DNA of 64,000 nucleotides from Rhodobacteraceae bacterium DSL-40. GTDB taxonomy: Bacteria > Pseudomonadota > Alphaproteobacteria > Rhodobacterales > Rhodobacteraceae. Under the pieces are notes generated by a model, which saw only the letters and a list, made by a program, of their open reading frames with translations, did not search any database and had not been told where the DNA came from. The position numbers and the translations under genes were made by a program. Each line of letters starts with the position of its first letter. Position 1 is the stretch's first letter. This document shows, piece after piece, positions 30,277 to 40,143 of the stretch. The stretch spans positions 372,001 to 436,000 of the forward strand of contig QKPN01000002.1 in assembly GCA_003258405.1 (NCBI GenBank), given 5' to 3'.

Positions 30277-30747
30277 AAATCCTCCCCCTATGTGTTGACG
30301 GCCAAAATCGGCCGCTGGAGCATGATGAGACGGGCCCGCTTCCGGAGACCGGATCGGACGGCGGTTCTTGGTGTGACGCGCCCCGTTCAATCAGCCGGGA
30401 TTGCGCCTCGGGATCGTGGTTCAGTCTGCTGGTGGGCCGGGATCGGGCCTGGGCTCTGCCTCCGTGGCCTCTGCCGCGCCGCCTTGGCACCGTGCGTCGG
30501 CCAGTTCGTCGAGAACCCTCATGTCCGATCTCCTCCTGGGACCTTCCGATGGGCGCTGCCCACGACGGGGTTTATGGCACAGCCAAACGAATTCCTCATT
30601 TGCACCATGGTCGTACACCCAAGGTAGAGCCCCGCGCGGGCCGGCCCGGCAGCGGTTAGGGAGACTGTCCCAAATGGCTTGCCGCGCACGCGCGATGGCG
30701 CTTTACTGTGTCCAGGCCGAAAACGATGCGGTCAGGGAGGAAACATC
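30277..30747. other. 471-bp intergenic region between divergent genes
   Basis: Holds the promoters of the aldehyde dehydrogenase (minus) and the RHH gene (plus). I looked for a sigma-54 element on either strand, as expected for acetaldehyde dehydrogenases under AcoR-type control, and did not find one. GGGAGACTGTCCC (about 30658) is a partial inverted repeat of unknown meaning. Confidence 0.3.
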
Positions 30748-31029
30748 ATGTGCAGGATCTTTGCCGGTCAGGACCCTGACCGCTATGCACTGGTAACGCG
30801 CCGGATGCGGCTGAACGGCCAGAGCACCAGCGTGCGGCTGGAAAAATCGTTCTGGCGCATTCTCGATGGCATCGCCGCGGAAGAGGGACTCACCACGCCC
30901 GCCTTCGTCTCGAAGCTCCATTCCGAGGTGCTGCTGATCCATGGCGAGCCCGACAATTTCACCTCTCTCCTCCGCTGCACCTGCCTCGTCTATCTCGAAA
31001 GCCAGACCAACCTGATGGCCGCCGAATAG
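30748..31029 (+). CDS. ribbon-helix-helix DNA-binding protein
   Basis: A 93-residue protein. The segment RRMRLNGQSTSVRLEKSFWRILDGIAAEEGLTTPAFVSKLHSE shows the alphaproteobacterial RHH_4 pattern: a basic strand for the DNA groove (TSVRLE) then two helices. Probable transcriptional regulator; target unknown. GGGAGGAAACATC sets the start at ATG 30748. It might act on the divergent aldehyde dehydrogenase gene. Confidence 0.85.
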   Translation: MCRIFAGQDPDRYALVTRRMRLNGQSTSVRLEKSFWRILDGIAAEEGLTTPAFVSKLHSEVLLIHGEPDNFTSLLRCTCLVYLESQTNLMAAE

Positions 31030-31119
31030 ACCAAAGGCTGGCAGTACCGGGATACTACCAGCCGCGCCACCTTCAGGAGCTAACCTTTCCTCCCAAGATC
31101 AGAGCGATGAGGAGGGAAG

Positions 31120-31515
31120 ATGGCGAAGGCCATTCACAGCATGATTCGCGTGCTAGACGAGGCGCGCTCGGTGGCATTCTACGAGAAGGCTTTCGGCCTC
31201 ACGGTGGCGGACCGGCTCGACTTCGACGATTTCACGCTTGTCTACATGAGCAACCCGGAGTCGATCTTCGAGGTCGAACTCACGATCAACAAGGGCCGTA
31301 CGGAACCCTACGACCTCGGCGACGGCTACGGGCATCTTGCCGTTTCCGTCGATGATGTCGTGGCCGAGCATGCCCGCTTCGAGGCGGAAGGGCTCGCCCC
31401 CCGCAAGCTCGTGGACTTCAAGAATGACGGCGCGCTGGTGGCGAAGTTCTTCTTCGTCGCGGATCCGGACGGCTACCAGATCGAGGTGCTTCAGCGGCAG
31501 GGCCGCTTCCAGTGA
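31120..31515 (+). CDS. VOC-family glyoxalase (lactoylglutathione lyase-like)
   Basis: A 131-residue vicinal-oxygen-chelate protein with two beta-alpha-beta-beta-beta modules. Candidate metal ligands are His6 (IHSMIRVLD), Glu in FEVEL, His in GYGHLAVSVDD and Glu in GYQIEVLQ, the set of glyoxalase I. It would isomerise the methylglyoxal-glutathione hemithioacetal, complementing GloB at 15412. The RBS GAGGAGGGAAG precedes ATG. Related VOC enzymes have other substrates. Confidence 0.8.
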   Translation: MAKAIHSMIRVLDEARSVAFYEKAFGLTVADRLDFDDFTLVYMSNPESIFEVELTINKGRTEPYDLGDGYGHLAVSVDDVVAEHARFEAEGLAPRKLVDFKNDGALVAKFFFVADPDGYQIEVLQRQGRFQ

Positions 31516-31565
31516 CGGAAACGGGCCCGGAGAGGCCCGGACCGAAAGACCATAGGGAGGATACC

Positions 31566-32090
31566 ATGAATAGCCAGACCAGCCGGGAGGGATTGACCCG
31601 GCGACAGCTCCTGTCGCGCAGCGCAGCCGTTGGAGCAAGCTTCGTCGTCGGTGCAGGCTTCGTCGCCGGCGCCGACGCCGCCTGGGCCCTCGAGACCCAG
31701 GCCCTCAGCCCCGAGTCCATGGCGGCGCTGATCCAGCTCGCCCGCGACATCTATCCCCACGACCGCATCCCGGACGAGAACTACGTGATCGCCGTCAAGG
31801 TCTATGACACCGCCGATGCCGCTCCGGCGATCGAGGCGGGCATCGCAGCCCTCGACGCCGTCGCCCAGGGCCGCGGCTACCCCAGCTATCTCGGCACGCC
31901 CTGGGAACGCGACCGCGTCGCGATCCTGCGCGAGATGGAGCTCAGCCCCTTCTTCCAGTCCATCCGCGGCGGGCTCGTGACCGGGCTCTACAACCAGAAG
32001 GCCGTCTGGCCGCTCTTCGGCTACGAGGGCGAGTCCTATTCCGAAGGTGGCTACCTCCACCGCGGCTTCGACGACATCAACTGGCTCTGA
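31566..32090 (+). CDS. Tat-exported gluconate 2-dehydrogenase subunit 3-like protein
   Basis: A 174-residue protein with a twin-arginine signal (LTRRQLLSRSAAVGASFVVGAGF, residues 10-32, given in segments TRRQLL and hydrophobic core), then a helical domain with ALIQLARDIYPHD. This matches the small subunit of FAD-dependent gluconate/fructose-type dehydrogenases, which carries the flavoprotein through Tat. It is 19 bp upstream of the GMC gene, its expected partner. AGGGAGGATACC precedes the start. Confidence 0.85.
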   Translation: MNSQTSREGLTRRQLLSRSAAVGASFVVGAGFVAGADAAWALETQALSPESMAALIQLARDIYPHDRIPDENYVIAVKVYDTADAAPAIEAGIAALDAVAQGRGYPSYLGTPWERDRVAILREMELSPFFQSIRGGLVTGLYNQKAVWPLFGYEGESYSEGGYLHRGFDDINWL

Positions 32091-32109
32091 GCGCGGGGGA
32101 GAGAGAAAG

Positions 32110-33681
32110 ATGACTGCACCCTTTGATCTGAGCGACGACAGTGTCGTCGTGATCGTCGGCACCGGTGCCGGCGGCGGTGTCCTCGCCAACGAGCTGGCCC
32201 AGAAGGGCGTCTCGGTCGTGGCGCTCGAGGCAGGCGGACGGTACCTGCCCGAAGACTACATCAACGACGAGTGGGAAAGCTTCGGGCAGCTCGCCTGGGT
32301 CGAGCCCCGCACCACCAGCGGCGACTGGCGCGTTGCGCGCGATTTCCCGAACCTTCCGGCCTGGATCGTGAAGGCGGTGGGCGGCACCTCGATCCACTGG
32401 GCGGGCGCCTCGCTCCGCATCCAGGACCACGAGTTCCGCGCCCGGACCGAGTACGGCAACGTGTCCGGCGCCAACCTGCTCGACTGGCCGCTGACCCGCG
32501 CCGAGCTCGATCCCTGGTATGACAAGGCCGAGAAGAAGCTGGGCGTCACCCGCACCAACGACCTGCCGGGCCTTCCGGGCAACAACAACTTCAAGGTCTT
32601 CGAGGCCGGCGCCAAGGCGATCGGCTATACCCAGGTCAACACCGGCCACATGGCGATCAACTCCGTCGAGTACGACGGCCGCATGGCCTGCCAGCAGACC
32701 GGCTTCTGCTTTCAGGGCTGCAAATGGGGCGCCAAGTGGTCTTCGGCCTACACCGACATTCCGCGCGGTGAGGCGACCGGAAATCTCGAGGTGCGTGCGA
32801 ACTGCCACGTGCTCCGCATCGAGCACAACGAGCAGGGCCTCGTGAACGCGGTGGTCTACTCCGATGCCGACGGCAACGAGCAGCGCCAGAGCGCACGCAT
32901 GGTCTGCGTCGCCGGGAACTCGATCGAGAGCCCGCGGCTCCTGCTCAACTCCGCTTCCTCGATGTTCCCCGACGGGCTCGCCAACTCCTCGGGCCAGGTG
33001 GGCCGCAACTACATGCGCCACACCACCGGCTCGGTCTACGGCGTCTTCGACAAGCCGGTGCGGATGTGGCGCGGCACTGTGATGGCCGGGATCATCCAGG
33101 ACGAGGCGCATAACGACCCGTCGCGCGGCTTCGTCGGCGGCTACGAGATGGAGACGCTCTCGCTCGGCCTGCCGTTCATGGCCGCCTTCCTCGATCCGGG
33201 CGGATGGGGCCGCGAGTTCACGTCGGCGCTCGACAGCTACGAGAACATGGCCGGGCTCTGGATCGTCGGCGAGGACATGCCGCAGGAGACCAACCGCGTC
33301 ACCCTCAACACCGAGGTGACCGATGCCTTCGGCATGCCGGTCGCGAACGTCAACTTCGACGATCACCCGAACGACATCGCGATGCGCAACTATGCCTACA
33401 TGAAGGGGATGGAGATGTATGACGCGGTGGGCGCGACCCGCACCTTCCCAACGCCGCCCTACCCCTCCACGCACAACCTCGGCACCAACCGCATGTCCGA
33501 GAACCCGCGCGATGGCGTGGTGAACAAGTTCGGCCAGAGCCACGACATTCCGAACCTCTACGTCTCGGACGGCTCGCAGTTCACCACCGGTGCCGCCGAG
33601 AACCCGACCCTCACGATCGTCGCCCTCGCCATACGGCAGGCCGATCACATCGCGGGCGAGCTCTCGAAGGGCAACCTCTGA
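32110..33681 (+). CDS. GMC-family FAD-dependent dehydrogenase (large subunit)
   Basis: A 523-residue flavoprotein. The dinucleotide fold GTGAGGGVLANELA starts at residue 17; VGGTSIHWAGAS is the GMC loop; the C-terminal STHNLGTNRMSENP ... DGSQFTTGAAENPTLTIVALA holds the catalytic His/Asn region. The segment C194-X5-C200-X3-C204 followed by KWGAKWS resembles the Fe-S-binding loop of gluconate/fructose dehydrogenases. No signal of its own; carried to the periplasm with the Tat-bearing subunit upstream. Substrate (sugar, sugar acid or alcohol) is open. The cytochrome c subunit is missing nearby. Confidence 0.85.
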   Translation: MTAPFDLSDDSVVVIVGTGAGGGVLANELAQKGVSVVALEAGGRYLPEDYINDEWESFGQLAWVEPRTTSGDWRVARDFPNLPAWIVKAVGGTSIHWAGASLRIQDHEFRARTEYGNVSGANLLDWPLTRAELDPWYDKAEKKLGVTRTNDLPGLPGNNNFKVFEAGAKAIGYTQVNTGHMAINSVEYDGRMACQQTGFCFQGCKWGAKWSSAYTDIPRGEATGNLEVRANCHVLRIEHNEQGLVNAVVYSDADGNEQRQSARMVCVAGNSIESPRLLLNSASSMFPDGLANSSGQVGRNYMRHTTGSVYGVFDKPVRMWRGTVMAGIIQDEAHNDPSRGFVGGYEMETLSLGLPFMAAFLDPGGWGREFTSALDSYENMAGLWIVGEDMPQETNRVTLNTEVTDAFGMPVANVNFDDHPNDIAMRNYAYMKGMEMYDAVGATRTFPTPPYPSTHNLGTNRMSENPRDGVVNKFGQSHDIPNLYVSDGSQFTTGAAENPTLTIVALAIRQADHIAGELSKGNL

Positions 33682-33693
33682 GGCGCAGGCCTT

Positions 33694-34869
33694 CTACTGC
33701 AGGTCGCCGAAGGCGGCCTGCAGACGCCCGACGGCTTCCTCGACCCGGCTGCGCTGGGTGCCGAGATTGAAGCGCATGAACCCCGCCCCGCCCGTGCCGA
33801 ACACCGGCCCGTCATTGGCCGCGATGCGGGCATCCTTGCGGATCCGCGCGGTAAGCTCGGGCGGCTCCATGCCGGTGCCGCGGAAATCGACCCAGGCGAG
33901 ATAGGTCGCCTCGAGCGGCATCATCGAAACGCCGGGGATCGCATCGACCCCTTGCTTGAAGACCCGTGCGTTCTCCGCGAGATAGGCGCAAAGCGCGTCG
34001 CACCAGGCATCGCCGCCGGAATAGGCCGCCGTCACCATCACCGCGCCCAGCCGGTTGACCGAGGTGCCGGTCGCGCGGTGCGCGACGTCGAACCTCTCGC
34101 GCAGGGCCTTGTCGGGAATGATGACATTGCCCGTCAGCCCGCCTGCGATGTTGAAGACCTTGGTCGCCGCGGTCAGCATGATCAGACGGCCGAGATGCTC
34201 CGGCGCGGCAAGCGGCATCGGCATGTGACGCGCGCCCGGCATCACGATGTCGTGGTGGATCTCGTCGGAAACCAGCAGGAGATCGCGCTCGGCGCAGAAC
34301 TCCGCCACCGCGCGCAGCTCCTCCGGCGTCCAGATCCGCCCGCCGGGATTGTGCGGCGAGCAGAAGACCAGCATCTTCTCGTCACCCTTGAGCGAGGCGG
34401 CAAGCGCCTCGAGATCCAGCTGGAAGCGTCCGTCGGCATCGAGGCGCAGGGGCGACTCGTGGATCCGCATTCCGTTCGCCTTCAGGATCTTGGCGAAGGC
34501 ATGGTAGACCGGCGTGAAGAGGATCACGCCGTCGCCGGGCTGGAGATAGGCCCGGAGACAGATGGCGAGCCCGGCCACGATGCCATGCACGGTTGCGATC
34601 TGCTCGGACGCGACGGTCCAGCCGTGGCGGCGCTCCATCCAGCCGATGATCGCGTCCTTGTAGGGCTTCTCATCGCCGAAATAGCCGTGCACCCCGTGAT
34701 CCGCGAGCCGATGCAGCGCGTCGTTCACCACCTGCGGCGCGCGGAAATCCATGTCGGCCACCCACATCGCCAACCCGTCCTCGGCCGAAACGCCGAACCC
34801 GGGCCCCATGTCGTCCCACTTGGCGCAGGAGGTGCCGTGGCGGTCTATCACTTCATCGAAATCGAACAT
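33694..34869 (-). CDS. MalY/PatB-type PLP-dependent C-S lyase / aminotransferase
   Basis: A 391-residue fold-type I PLP enzyme. Diagnostic parts are MWVADMDFRAP near the N-terminus, CSPHNPGGRIWT (PLP Asn), SDEIHHDIVMPG, the PLP-lysine in ATKVFNIAGG, and RFNLGTQRS (carboxylate Arg). MalY/PatB members cleave cystathionine or cysteine and are often called bifunctional C-S lyases. Soluble. Start MFDFDEVIDR follows GAGGAGCACTC; it converges closely with the GMC gene (12 bp). Confidence 0.88.
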   Translation of the reverse strand: MFDFDEVIDRHGTSCAKWDDMGPGFGVSAEDGLAMWVADMDFRAPQVVNDALHRLADHGVHGYFGDEKPYKDAIIGWMERRHGWTVASEQIATVHGIVAGLAICLRAYLQPGDGVILFTPVYHAFAKILKANGMRIHESPLRLDADGRFQLDLEALAASLKGDEKMLVFCSPHNPGGRIWTPEELRAVAEFCAERDLLLVSDEIHHDIVMPGARHMPMPLAAPEHLGRLIMLTAATKVFNIAGGLTGNVIIPDKALRERFDVAHRATGTSVNRLGAVMVTAAYSGGDAWCDALCAYLAENARVFKQGVDAIPGVSMMPLEATYLAWVDFRGTGMEPPELTARIRKDARIAANDGPVFGTGGAGFMRFNLGTQRSRVEEAVGRLQAAFGDLQ

Positions 34870-34968
34870 GAGTGCTCCTCGCGCCGGTCCAGGCGCCCGC
34901 TGGTCAAATCGGTCGGCGCCATGGGTGCGGCTCCGCTCTGTCTTGTCAAGTCTCCGGCCATATCCTAG

Positions 34969-35496
34969 ATGGCTCACATGACGACACGCCCGATCCTCAT
35001 CATTCCCGAGCCCCGCCTGCGGAAGGTCGCAGACCCGGTTCCGGCTATCGACGACAGCATCCGTGCCCTGACGCAGGACATGCTCGAAACGATGTATGAC
35101 GCGCCGGGCATCGGCCTTGCCGCGCCCCAGATCGGCGTGATGAAGCGCGTCTTCGTCATGGATTGCGCCGGGCAGGACGATCCGCCGAACCCGATGGAGA
35201 TCATCAATCCCGAAATCCTCTGGCGCTCGGAAGAGCTCGAAACCAGCGAGGAAGGCTGCCTCTCGATCCCCGAGATCTACGAGGAAGTGACCCGGCCGGA
35301 GCGGGTGCGGCTCCGCTGGCTCGGGCTCGACGGCGAGATCCACGAGCAGGAGTTCGGCGAACGCTGGGCGGTCTGCATCCAGCACGAGATGGACCATCTC
35401 GACGGCAAGCTCTTCATCGACTACCTCGGCCCGGTGAAACGGCGGATGATCATGTCGAAGATGAAGAAGCTCAAGAAGGAACGCGCGCGGGCCTGA
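34969..35496 (+). CDS. def: peptide deformylase
   Basis: A 175-residue Fe(II)-enzyme removing formyl from nascent N-termini. All three motifs are intact: GIGLAAPQ (47-54), EEGCLS with Cys97, and HEMDH with His139, Glu140, His143. Two starts are possible, 34969 or 34978; neither has a strong ribosome site. fmt follows 68 bp downstream, the usual def-fmt pair. Confidence 0.97.
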   Translation: MAHMTTRPILIIPEPRLRKVADPVPAIDDSIRALTQDMLETMYDAPGIGLAAPQIGVMKRVFVMDCAGQDDPPNPMEIINPEILWRSEELETSEEGCLSIPEIYEEVTRPERVRLRWLGLDGEIHEQEFGERWAVCIQHEMDHLDGKLFIDYLGPVKRRMIMSKMKKLKKERARA

Positions 35497-35564
35497 GCCC
35501 CGGCGCGGTGTCCCGTCTTCTGCCTGGCCACCGCCGCCGGGATGACACTCTGCGGGGGACGCAC

Positions 35565-36473
35565 ATGCGCCTGATCTTCATGGGAACGCCCGATTTCTCG
35601 GTTGCCGCGCTCGATGCGCTCGTCGCGGCGGGCCACGAGATCCTCTGCGTCTATTCCCAGCCGCCCCGCCCCGCGGGCCGCGGCAAGAAGCCCCGCCCGA
35701 GCCCGGTCCAGGCCCGCGCCGAAGCGCTCGGCCTGCCCGTGCGGCACCCGGTCTCGCTCAAGGGGGCGGAGGCGCAGGCCGACTTTGCCGCGCTCGGGGC
35801 CGATCTCGCGGTGGTGGTCGCCTATGGCCTCATCCTGCCGCAGGCGGTGCTCGATGCGCCCGCGCGCGGTTGCCTCAACATCCATGCCTCGCTGCTGCCG
35901 CGCTGGCGGGGGGCGGCGCCGATCCAGCGGGCGATCATGGCGGGCGATGCCGAGACCGGGGTCTGCATCATGCAGATGGAGGCAGGTCTCGATACCGGCC
36001 CCGTCCTGCTGCGCGGGAGCCTTGCGATCGGACCGGAGGATACCGCCGGAGACCTGCATGACCGGCTTGCCGGGCTCGGGGCGACGCTCATCGTTGCGGC
36101 GCTCGCGGAGCTCGACGGGCTTCGGCCCGAAGCCCAGCCGGAGGCGGGCGTGACCTATGCCGCCAAGATCGACAAGGCCGAGGCGAAGATCGACTGGAGC
36201 CGGAGCGCGGCCGAGATCGACCGGCAGATCCGCGGGCTCTCGCCCTTTCCCGGCGCCTGGGCGGAGATCGGCGGCGAGCGGGTGAAGCTGCTCCTGAGCA
36301 CGGTCGCGGACGGATCCGGCCCGGCGGGAACCGTGCTCGACGACGACCTCAGGGTCGCCTGCGGCACGGGGGCGCTGCGGCTGCTCCGGCTTCAGCGCGC
36401 GGGCAAGGGGGCGATGGCCGCGAGGGACTTCCTGCGCGGCTTCCCGGTTGCCGCCGGGGACCGCCTCACTTGA
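35565..36473 (+). CDS. fmt: methionyl-tRNA formyltransferase
   Basis: A 302-residue enzyme that formylates initiator tRNA. The N-terminal formyltransferase domain has [15 protein letters not shown] (Asn105, His107) and LDTGP with the catalytic Asp; the C-terminal OB-like domain binds tRNA. The start at 35565 ([11 protein letters not shown]) is the family start, after GGGGGACGCAC. Its end overlaps the convergent TRIC-like gene by eight bases. Confidence 0.97.
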   Translation: MRLIFMGTPDFSVAALDALVAAGHEILCVYSQPPRPAGRGKKPRPSPVQARAEALGLPVRHPVSLKGAEAQADFAALGADLAVVVAYGLILPQAVLDAPARGCLNIHASLLPRWRGAAPIQRAIMAGDAETGVCIMQMEAGLDTGPVLLRGSLAIGPEDTAGDLHDRLAGLGATLIVAALAELDGLRPEAQPEAGVTYAAKIDKAEAKIDWSRSAAEIDRQIRGLSPFPGAWAEIGGERVKLLLSTVADGSGPAGTVLDDDLRVACGTGALRLLRLQRAGKGAMAARDFLRGFPVAAGDRLT

Positions 36474-37098
36474 GGCGGGTGCGTCGCGGGGTGCTGCGGT
36501 AGACCGGCAGGCGCCAGCCGAAGGCAAGGCTTCCGGCCCGGAGCAGGAAGGTCACCACCGCACAGATGAAGACCGAAAGCAGGGCCGAGCCGGTGAGGCC
36601 GAGCGCGAGCACGCCGGTGAGCGCACCCGCGAAGGCGGCTGTGACATAGACCTCGCCCTGTTTCAGGACCAGCGGCACCTCGTTGCAGACCACGTCGCGC
36701 ATGAGCCCGCCGAGACAGCCGGTCATCACCCCCATCACCAGCTCGATCGGCCAGGAGGCGCCGAGATTGCGGGCGGTGAGCGCCCCGGCCGAGACGGCGA
36801 TGGCGAGCGCCACGGCATCGAGCCAGAGCAGCGGGCGGTAGCGCGATTCGAGGAGATGGGCGCCGAGGTAGACCATCCCGGCGGCGATGCAGACGATGAC
36901 GAGATAGACCGGGTTTGCGACCCAGAACACCGCATCCCGGCCCAGGATCACGTCGCGCACGGTGCCGCCGCCGATGCCGGTGAGGGCGGCGACGAAGAGA
37001 AAGCCCACGATGTCGAGCTGGGCACGGCTCGCGACGAGGCCGCCGGTGAGGGCGAAGACGAAGACGGCGGCGAAATCGAGGAACTGGGCGAGGGTCAC
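36466..37098 (-). CDS. TRIC/UPF0126-type membrane channel protein
   Basis: A 210-residue membrane protein with about seven helices in two internal repeats, each with a GIGGGTVRD- or [10 protein letters not shown]-type motif. These identify the trimeric intracellular cation channel family (UPF0126, YicG). Bacterial members pass K+ or, in some cases, glycine. It starts with GTG overlapping the stop of rnhA (GTGA). Confidence 0.87.
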   Translation of the reverse strand: MTLAQFLDFAAVFVFALTGGLVASRAQLDIVGFLFVAALTGIGGGTVRDVILGRDAVFWVANPVYLVIVCIAAGMVYLGAHLLESRYRPLLWLDAVALAIAVSAGALTARNLGASWPIELVMGVMTGCLGGLMRDVVCNEVPLVLKQGEVYVTAAFAGALTGVLALGLTGSALLSVFICAVVTFLLRAGSLAFGWRLPVYRSTPRRTRLK

Positions 37099-37577
37099 GG
37101 CTGCGCCCCCTGAGCCGACTTCCGCGCGGGCTTGAAGGGCGCCATGCCGGCGCGGGCGAGCTCGTCGGCGCGCTCGTTCTCGGCATGGCCCGCGTGGCCC
37201 TTGATCCATTTCCAGGTCACTTCGTGCCGGCCCTGGGCCTCGTCGAGGCGGCGCCAGAGATCCTCGTTCTTCACCGGCTTCTTCGCCGCGGTCTTCCAGC
37301 CGTTCTTCTTCCAGCCGTGGATCCAGCGGGTGACGCCATCGCGGACATAGACGCTGTCGGTCACGATGGTGATGGGGGTCGCGCGGCCGAGCGCCTCGAG
37401 GGCGGAGATCGCGGCCATGAGCTCCATGCGGTTGTTGGTGGTCTGGGCCTCGCCCCCCGAGAGCTCGCGGGATTTCAGCACCGTCTCGCCGTCGCGGGCG
37501 AGGAGGAGCACTCCCCAGCCGCCGGGGCCGGGATTTCCGGAGCAGGCGCCGTCGGTATAGGCGAAATAATCGGGCAT
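37095..37577 (-). CDS. rnhA: ribonuclease HI
   Basis: A 160-residue RNase HI that degrades RNA in RNA-DNA hybrids. Catalytic carboxylates Asp9, Glu52, Asp74 and Asp138 are visible ([36 protein letters not shown]), together with the basic protrusion around [10 protein letters not shown]. Full length. Coupled with the TRIC-like gene. Confidence 0.97.
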   Translation of the reverse strand: MPDYFAYTDGACSGNPGPGGWGVLLLARDGETVLKSRELSGGEAQTTNNRMELMAAISALEALGRATPITIVTDSVYVRDGVTRWIHGWKKNGWKTAAKKPVKNEDLWRRLDEAQGRHEVTWKWIKGHAGHAENERADELARAGMAPFKPARKSAQGAQP

Positions 37578-37921
37578 GGGTCTCGGGCCTCGCGCGGTCG
37601 GGGTCGGGGCCCGGTGATAGCCTCTGGGCTCTGCGGCGGAAAGCCCCGGAGGCGGGGAAAGACGGCGGCCGTCCCGGCGTGAAAATGGGGCGTTTCACCG
37701 TGAAAATCGAAAAACGCCGCTGAAATCATTGGATTTTCGTAGTTAACATATCATGAATCGGCCCTCCGGGGCGGAGGCCCGATCCGGCGGGCCGGCTCGA
37801 TCCTGCCGGGCGGTTCGAATGCCGGCACTGCGCCTCTCGCCGCGATCCGGCGCGGCGATACCCGGAAGCGGGATCGTTCGGGGGGGCACGCCGGTGGCGC
37901 CGGGCCGCAGGTGGCCCCGCG
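37578..37921. other. 344-bp intergenic region
   Basis: Between rnhA and ispH, both minus strand; the AT-rich stretch at about 37680-37760 is the expected place of the rnhA promoter. It contains an odd-centred palindrome TTTCACCGTGAAA (37692-37704) and, overlapping it, a repeat of GTGAAAAT (37679 and 37700). No coding frame is supported. Confidence 0.35.
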
Positions 37922-38869
37922 TCAGGCCGGGACGCGGAGGACGCGGGGGACCTTGAACTCGATGTCTTCGGTCGCGGTCTCGACCTGGCGCTCGGTCACG
38001 TCGTAGCGGGACCGGAAGGCCTCGATCACCTCCTCGACCAGCACCTCGGGGGCCGAGGCCCCGGCCGTGATGCCGACGGCGCGGATGCCTTCGAGCGCGC
38101 GCCAGTCGATATCGGCGGCCCGCTGGACGAGCTGGGCGTAGCGGCAGCCCTCGCGGCTGCCGACCTCGACGAGGCGCTTGGAATTCGAGGAATTGGGCGC
38201 GCCGATCACCAGAAGCGCGTCGATCAGCGGCGCCATCGCCTTCACCGCCTCCTGGCGGTTGGTGGTGGCGTAGCAGATGTCTTCCTTGTGCGGCCCGATG
38301 ATCGCGGGGAAGCGGGCGCGGAGCGCGGCGACCACGGCGGCGGTGTCATCGACGCTGAGCGTCGTCTGGGTGATGTAGGCGAGCCGCGCCGGATCGCGGG
38401 GCGCGAGATGGGCGACATCGCCGGGTGTCTCGACCAGCATCACCTCACCCTCGGGGAGCTGGCCCATGGTGCCGATCACCTCCGGGTGGCCGGCATGGCC
38501 GATCATCACCATCTGGAGGCCGTTCTCGTGATGGCGCTCGGCCTCGATATGGACCTTGGAGACCAGCGGGCAGGTCGCATCGACATAGAGCATGTGCCGC
38601 CGCTCGGCCTCGGCGGGCACCGATTTCGGCACGCCATGGGCGGAGAAGATCACCGGCCGGTCGGGCGGGCACTGGTCGAGCTCCTCGACGAAGACCGCGC
38701 CCTTGTCGCGCAGCCCGTCCACCACGAAGCGGTTGTGAACGATCTCGTGGCGCACGTAGACCGGCGCGCCCCATTTCTCGAGCGCCATCTCGACGATCTT
38801 GATGGCGCGGTCGACACCGGCGCAGAAGCCCCGGGGGGCGGCGAGATAGAGGTCGAGCGGTTCTGGCAT
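37922..38869 (-). CDS. ispH: 4-hydroxy-3-methylbut-2-enyl diphosphate reductase
   Basis: A 315-residue [4Fe-4S] enzyme, the last step of the MEP isoprenoid pathway, giving IPP and DMAPP. The cluster cysteines are Cys16 ([12 protein letters not shown]), Cys100 (DATCPLV) and Cys199 ([11 protein letters not shown]); [11 protein letters not shown] is the conserved pyrophosphate loop. Start [10 protein letters not shown] at 38869. Confidence 0.97.
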   Translation of the reverse strand: MPEPLDLYLAAPRGFCAGVDRAIKIVEMALEKWGAPVYVRHEIVHNRFVVDGLRDKGAVFVEELDQCPPDRPVIFSAHGVPKSVPAEAERRHMLYVDATCPLVSKVHIEAERHHENGLQMVMIGHAGHPEVIGTMGQLPEGEVMLVETPGDVAHLAPRDPARLAYITQTTLSVDDTAAVVAALRARFPAIIGPHKEDICYATTNRQEAVKAMAPLIDALLVIGAPNSSNSKRLVEVGSREGCRYAQLVQRAADIDWRALEGIRAVGITAGASAPEVLVEEVIEAFRSRYDVTERQVETATEDIEFKVPRVLRVPA

Positions 38870-38956
38870 GGCTTCCCTACATGGGCTCGTCCGGAGGGCC
38901 GTCGCGGGCCCCCGGGGCAATCTTCACTCCGGGCCGATGGCCCGCACATCCGTTCC

Positions 38957-39580
38957 TCAGGCGGCGTCAATATAACGGCGCAGCGCCGCGATGACAGCCT
39001 CGAACATCGGTTTGCTCAGGCGGCCCGTGTTCACGTTGTAGCGCGAGACATGGTAGCTGTCGAAGACCGCATGGCCGGCGACCCGGTGCCGGGCGCCATG
39101 GGCGAAGGGATGGGCGCCGGCGCGCGCGCCGAGCGCCGCGATCAGGCTTTCATGCGCGACGCGGCCGAGGCAGAGGATGGCGCAGAGGCGCGGCAGGGCG
39201 GCGATGCGCGCGGCGAGATGGCCGCGGCAGGTGCGGATCTCCGCCGCCGTCGGCCGGTTGCCGGGCGGCAGGCAGCGCACCGCGTTGCTCACCATGCAAT
39301 CGTGAAGCTCGGGCGGGTCGCCCTCCCGCGCAAAGCCCGCCGCGGCGAGGGCCGGAAAGAGCAGGCTGCCGGAGGCATCGCCGACGAACGGCAGGCCGGT
39401 GCGGTTGGCGCCCGCGAGGCCGGGGGCGAGGCCCAGCACGAGGAGCCGCGCCGACGGGCTCCCGAAGGAGGCCACCGCGCCGTTGAACCAGCCGGGATGC
39501 GCCGCGCGGATCGCGCGGCGATGTGCGACGAGCCGGGGGCAGAGATCACAGCCGGGCAAAGGCTCCGGCGGCAGGCTCAA
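38957..39580 (-). CDS. type 5 uracil-DNA glycosylase (UdgB)
   Basis: A 207-residue family 5 UDG. Fe-S cysteines Cys11, Cys14, Cys103 and Cys118 and the active-site loop GLAPGLAGANRTG (50-62), plus the C-terminal YHVSRYN loop, are all seen. Removes uracil and other damaged bases, lacking the polar catalytic residue of family 1. The start is TTG, overlapping the stop of the NYN gene (TTGA), thus probably translated with it. Confidence 0.9.
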   Translation of the reverse strand: MSLPPEPLPGCDLCPRLVAHRRAIRAAHPGWFNGAVASFGSPSARLLVLGLAPGLAGANRTGLPFVGDASGSLLFPALAAAGFAREGDPPELHDCMVSNAVRCLPPGNRPTAAEIRTCRGHLAARIAALPRLCAILCLGRVAHESLIAALGARAGAHPFAHGARHRVAGHAVFDSYHVSRYNVNTGRLSKPMFEAVIAALRRYIDAA

Positions 39581-40143
39581 TCGTTGTCGTTGTTCTGATG
39601 TGATCCGCTGTCGCCCCGCGGCGGGCGGCCGATGACTTCGCGCAATTCGTCGAGCTCGATGAAATTGTCGCTCTGGCGGCGCAGTTCATCGGCGATCATC
39701 GGCGGATTGGTGCGGATCGTGGAAACAACCGATACGCGAACGCCCTGACGCTGCAGCGATTCTACCAGCGGGCGAAAATCGCCGTCGCCGGAGAAGAGCA
39801 CGATATGATCGACATGGGGGGCGATTTCCATGGCATCGACCGCAAGCTCGATATCCATGTTGCCCTTCACCTTGCGCCGGCCGCTTGAATCGGTGAATTC
39901 CTTGGCCGGTTTGGTGACCATCGAAAAGCCGTTGTAGTGCAGCCAGTCAACGAGCGGACGAATGGGCGAATATTCTTCCGTCTCGAGCAACGCCGTATAG
40001 TAGAAGGCACGCAACAGCTTGCCGCGGCGCATGAATTCCGTACGCAGCAGCTTGTAGTCGATGTCGAAGCCCAGTGCGCGTGCAGCCGCATACAAATTGG
40101 CGCCGTCGATGAACAACGCGAGTCGTTCGTCACGGTAGAACAT
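39577..40143 (-). CDS. NYN-domain (LabA/DUF88) nuclease-like protein
   Basis: A 188-residue PIN-like NYN domain. Conserved acidic residues are Asp13 (FIDGANLY), Asp in KGNMDIELAVDAM and the FSGDGDFRPLV motif. Bacterial homologues are predicted RNases. The C-terminus is an acidic/Asn tail (HQNNDND). Start MFYRDERLAL at 40143. Four-base overlap with the uracil glycosylase. Confidence 0.87.
   Translation of the reverse strand: MFYRDERLALFIDGANLYAAARALGFDIDYKLLRTEFMRRGKLLRAFYYTALLETEEYSPIRPLVDWLHYNGFSMVTKPAKEFTDSSGRRKVKGNMDIELAVDAMEIAPHVDHIVLFSGDGDFRPLVESLQRQGVRVSVVSTIRTNPPMIADELRRQSDNFIELDELREVIGRPPRGDSGSHQNNDND

Noticed and set aside
30277-30747. Possible sigma-54 promoter for aldehyde dehydrogenase
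   Set aside because: No TGGCAC-N5-TTGC arrangement on either strand.
37692-37704. Palindrome TTTCACCGTGAAA, like a parS site
   Set aside because: It has an extra central base, so the two halves are out of phase for ParB; it is probably part of the rnhA promoter region.
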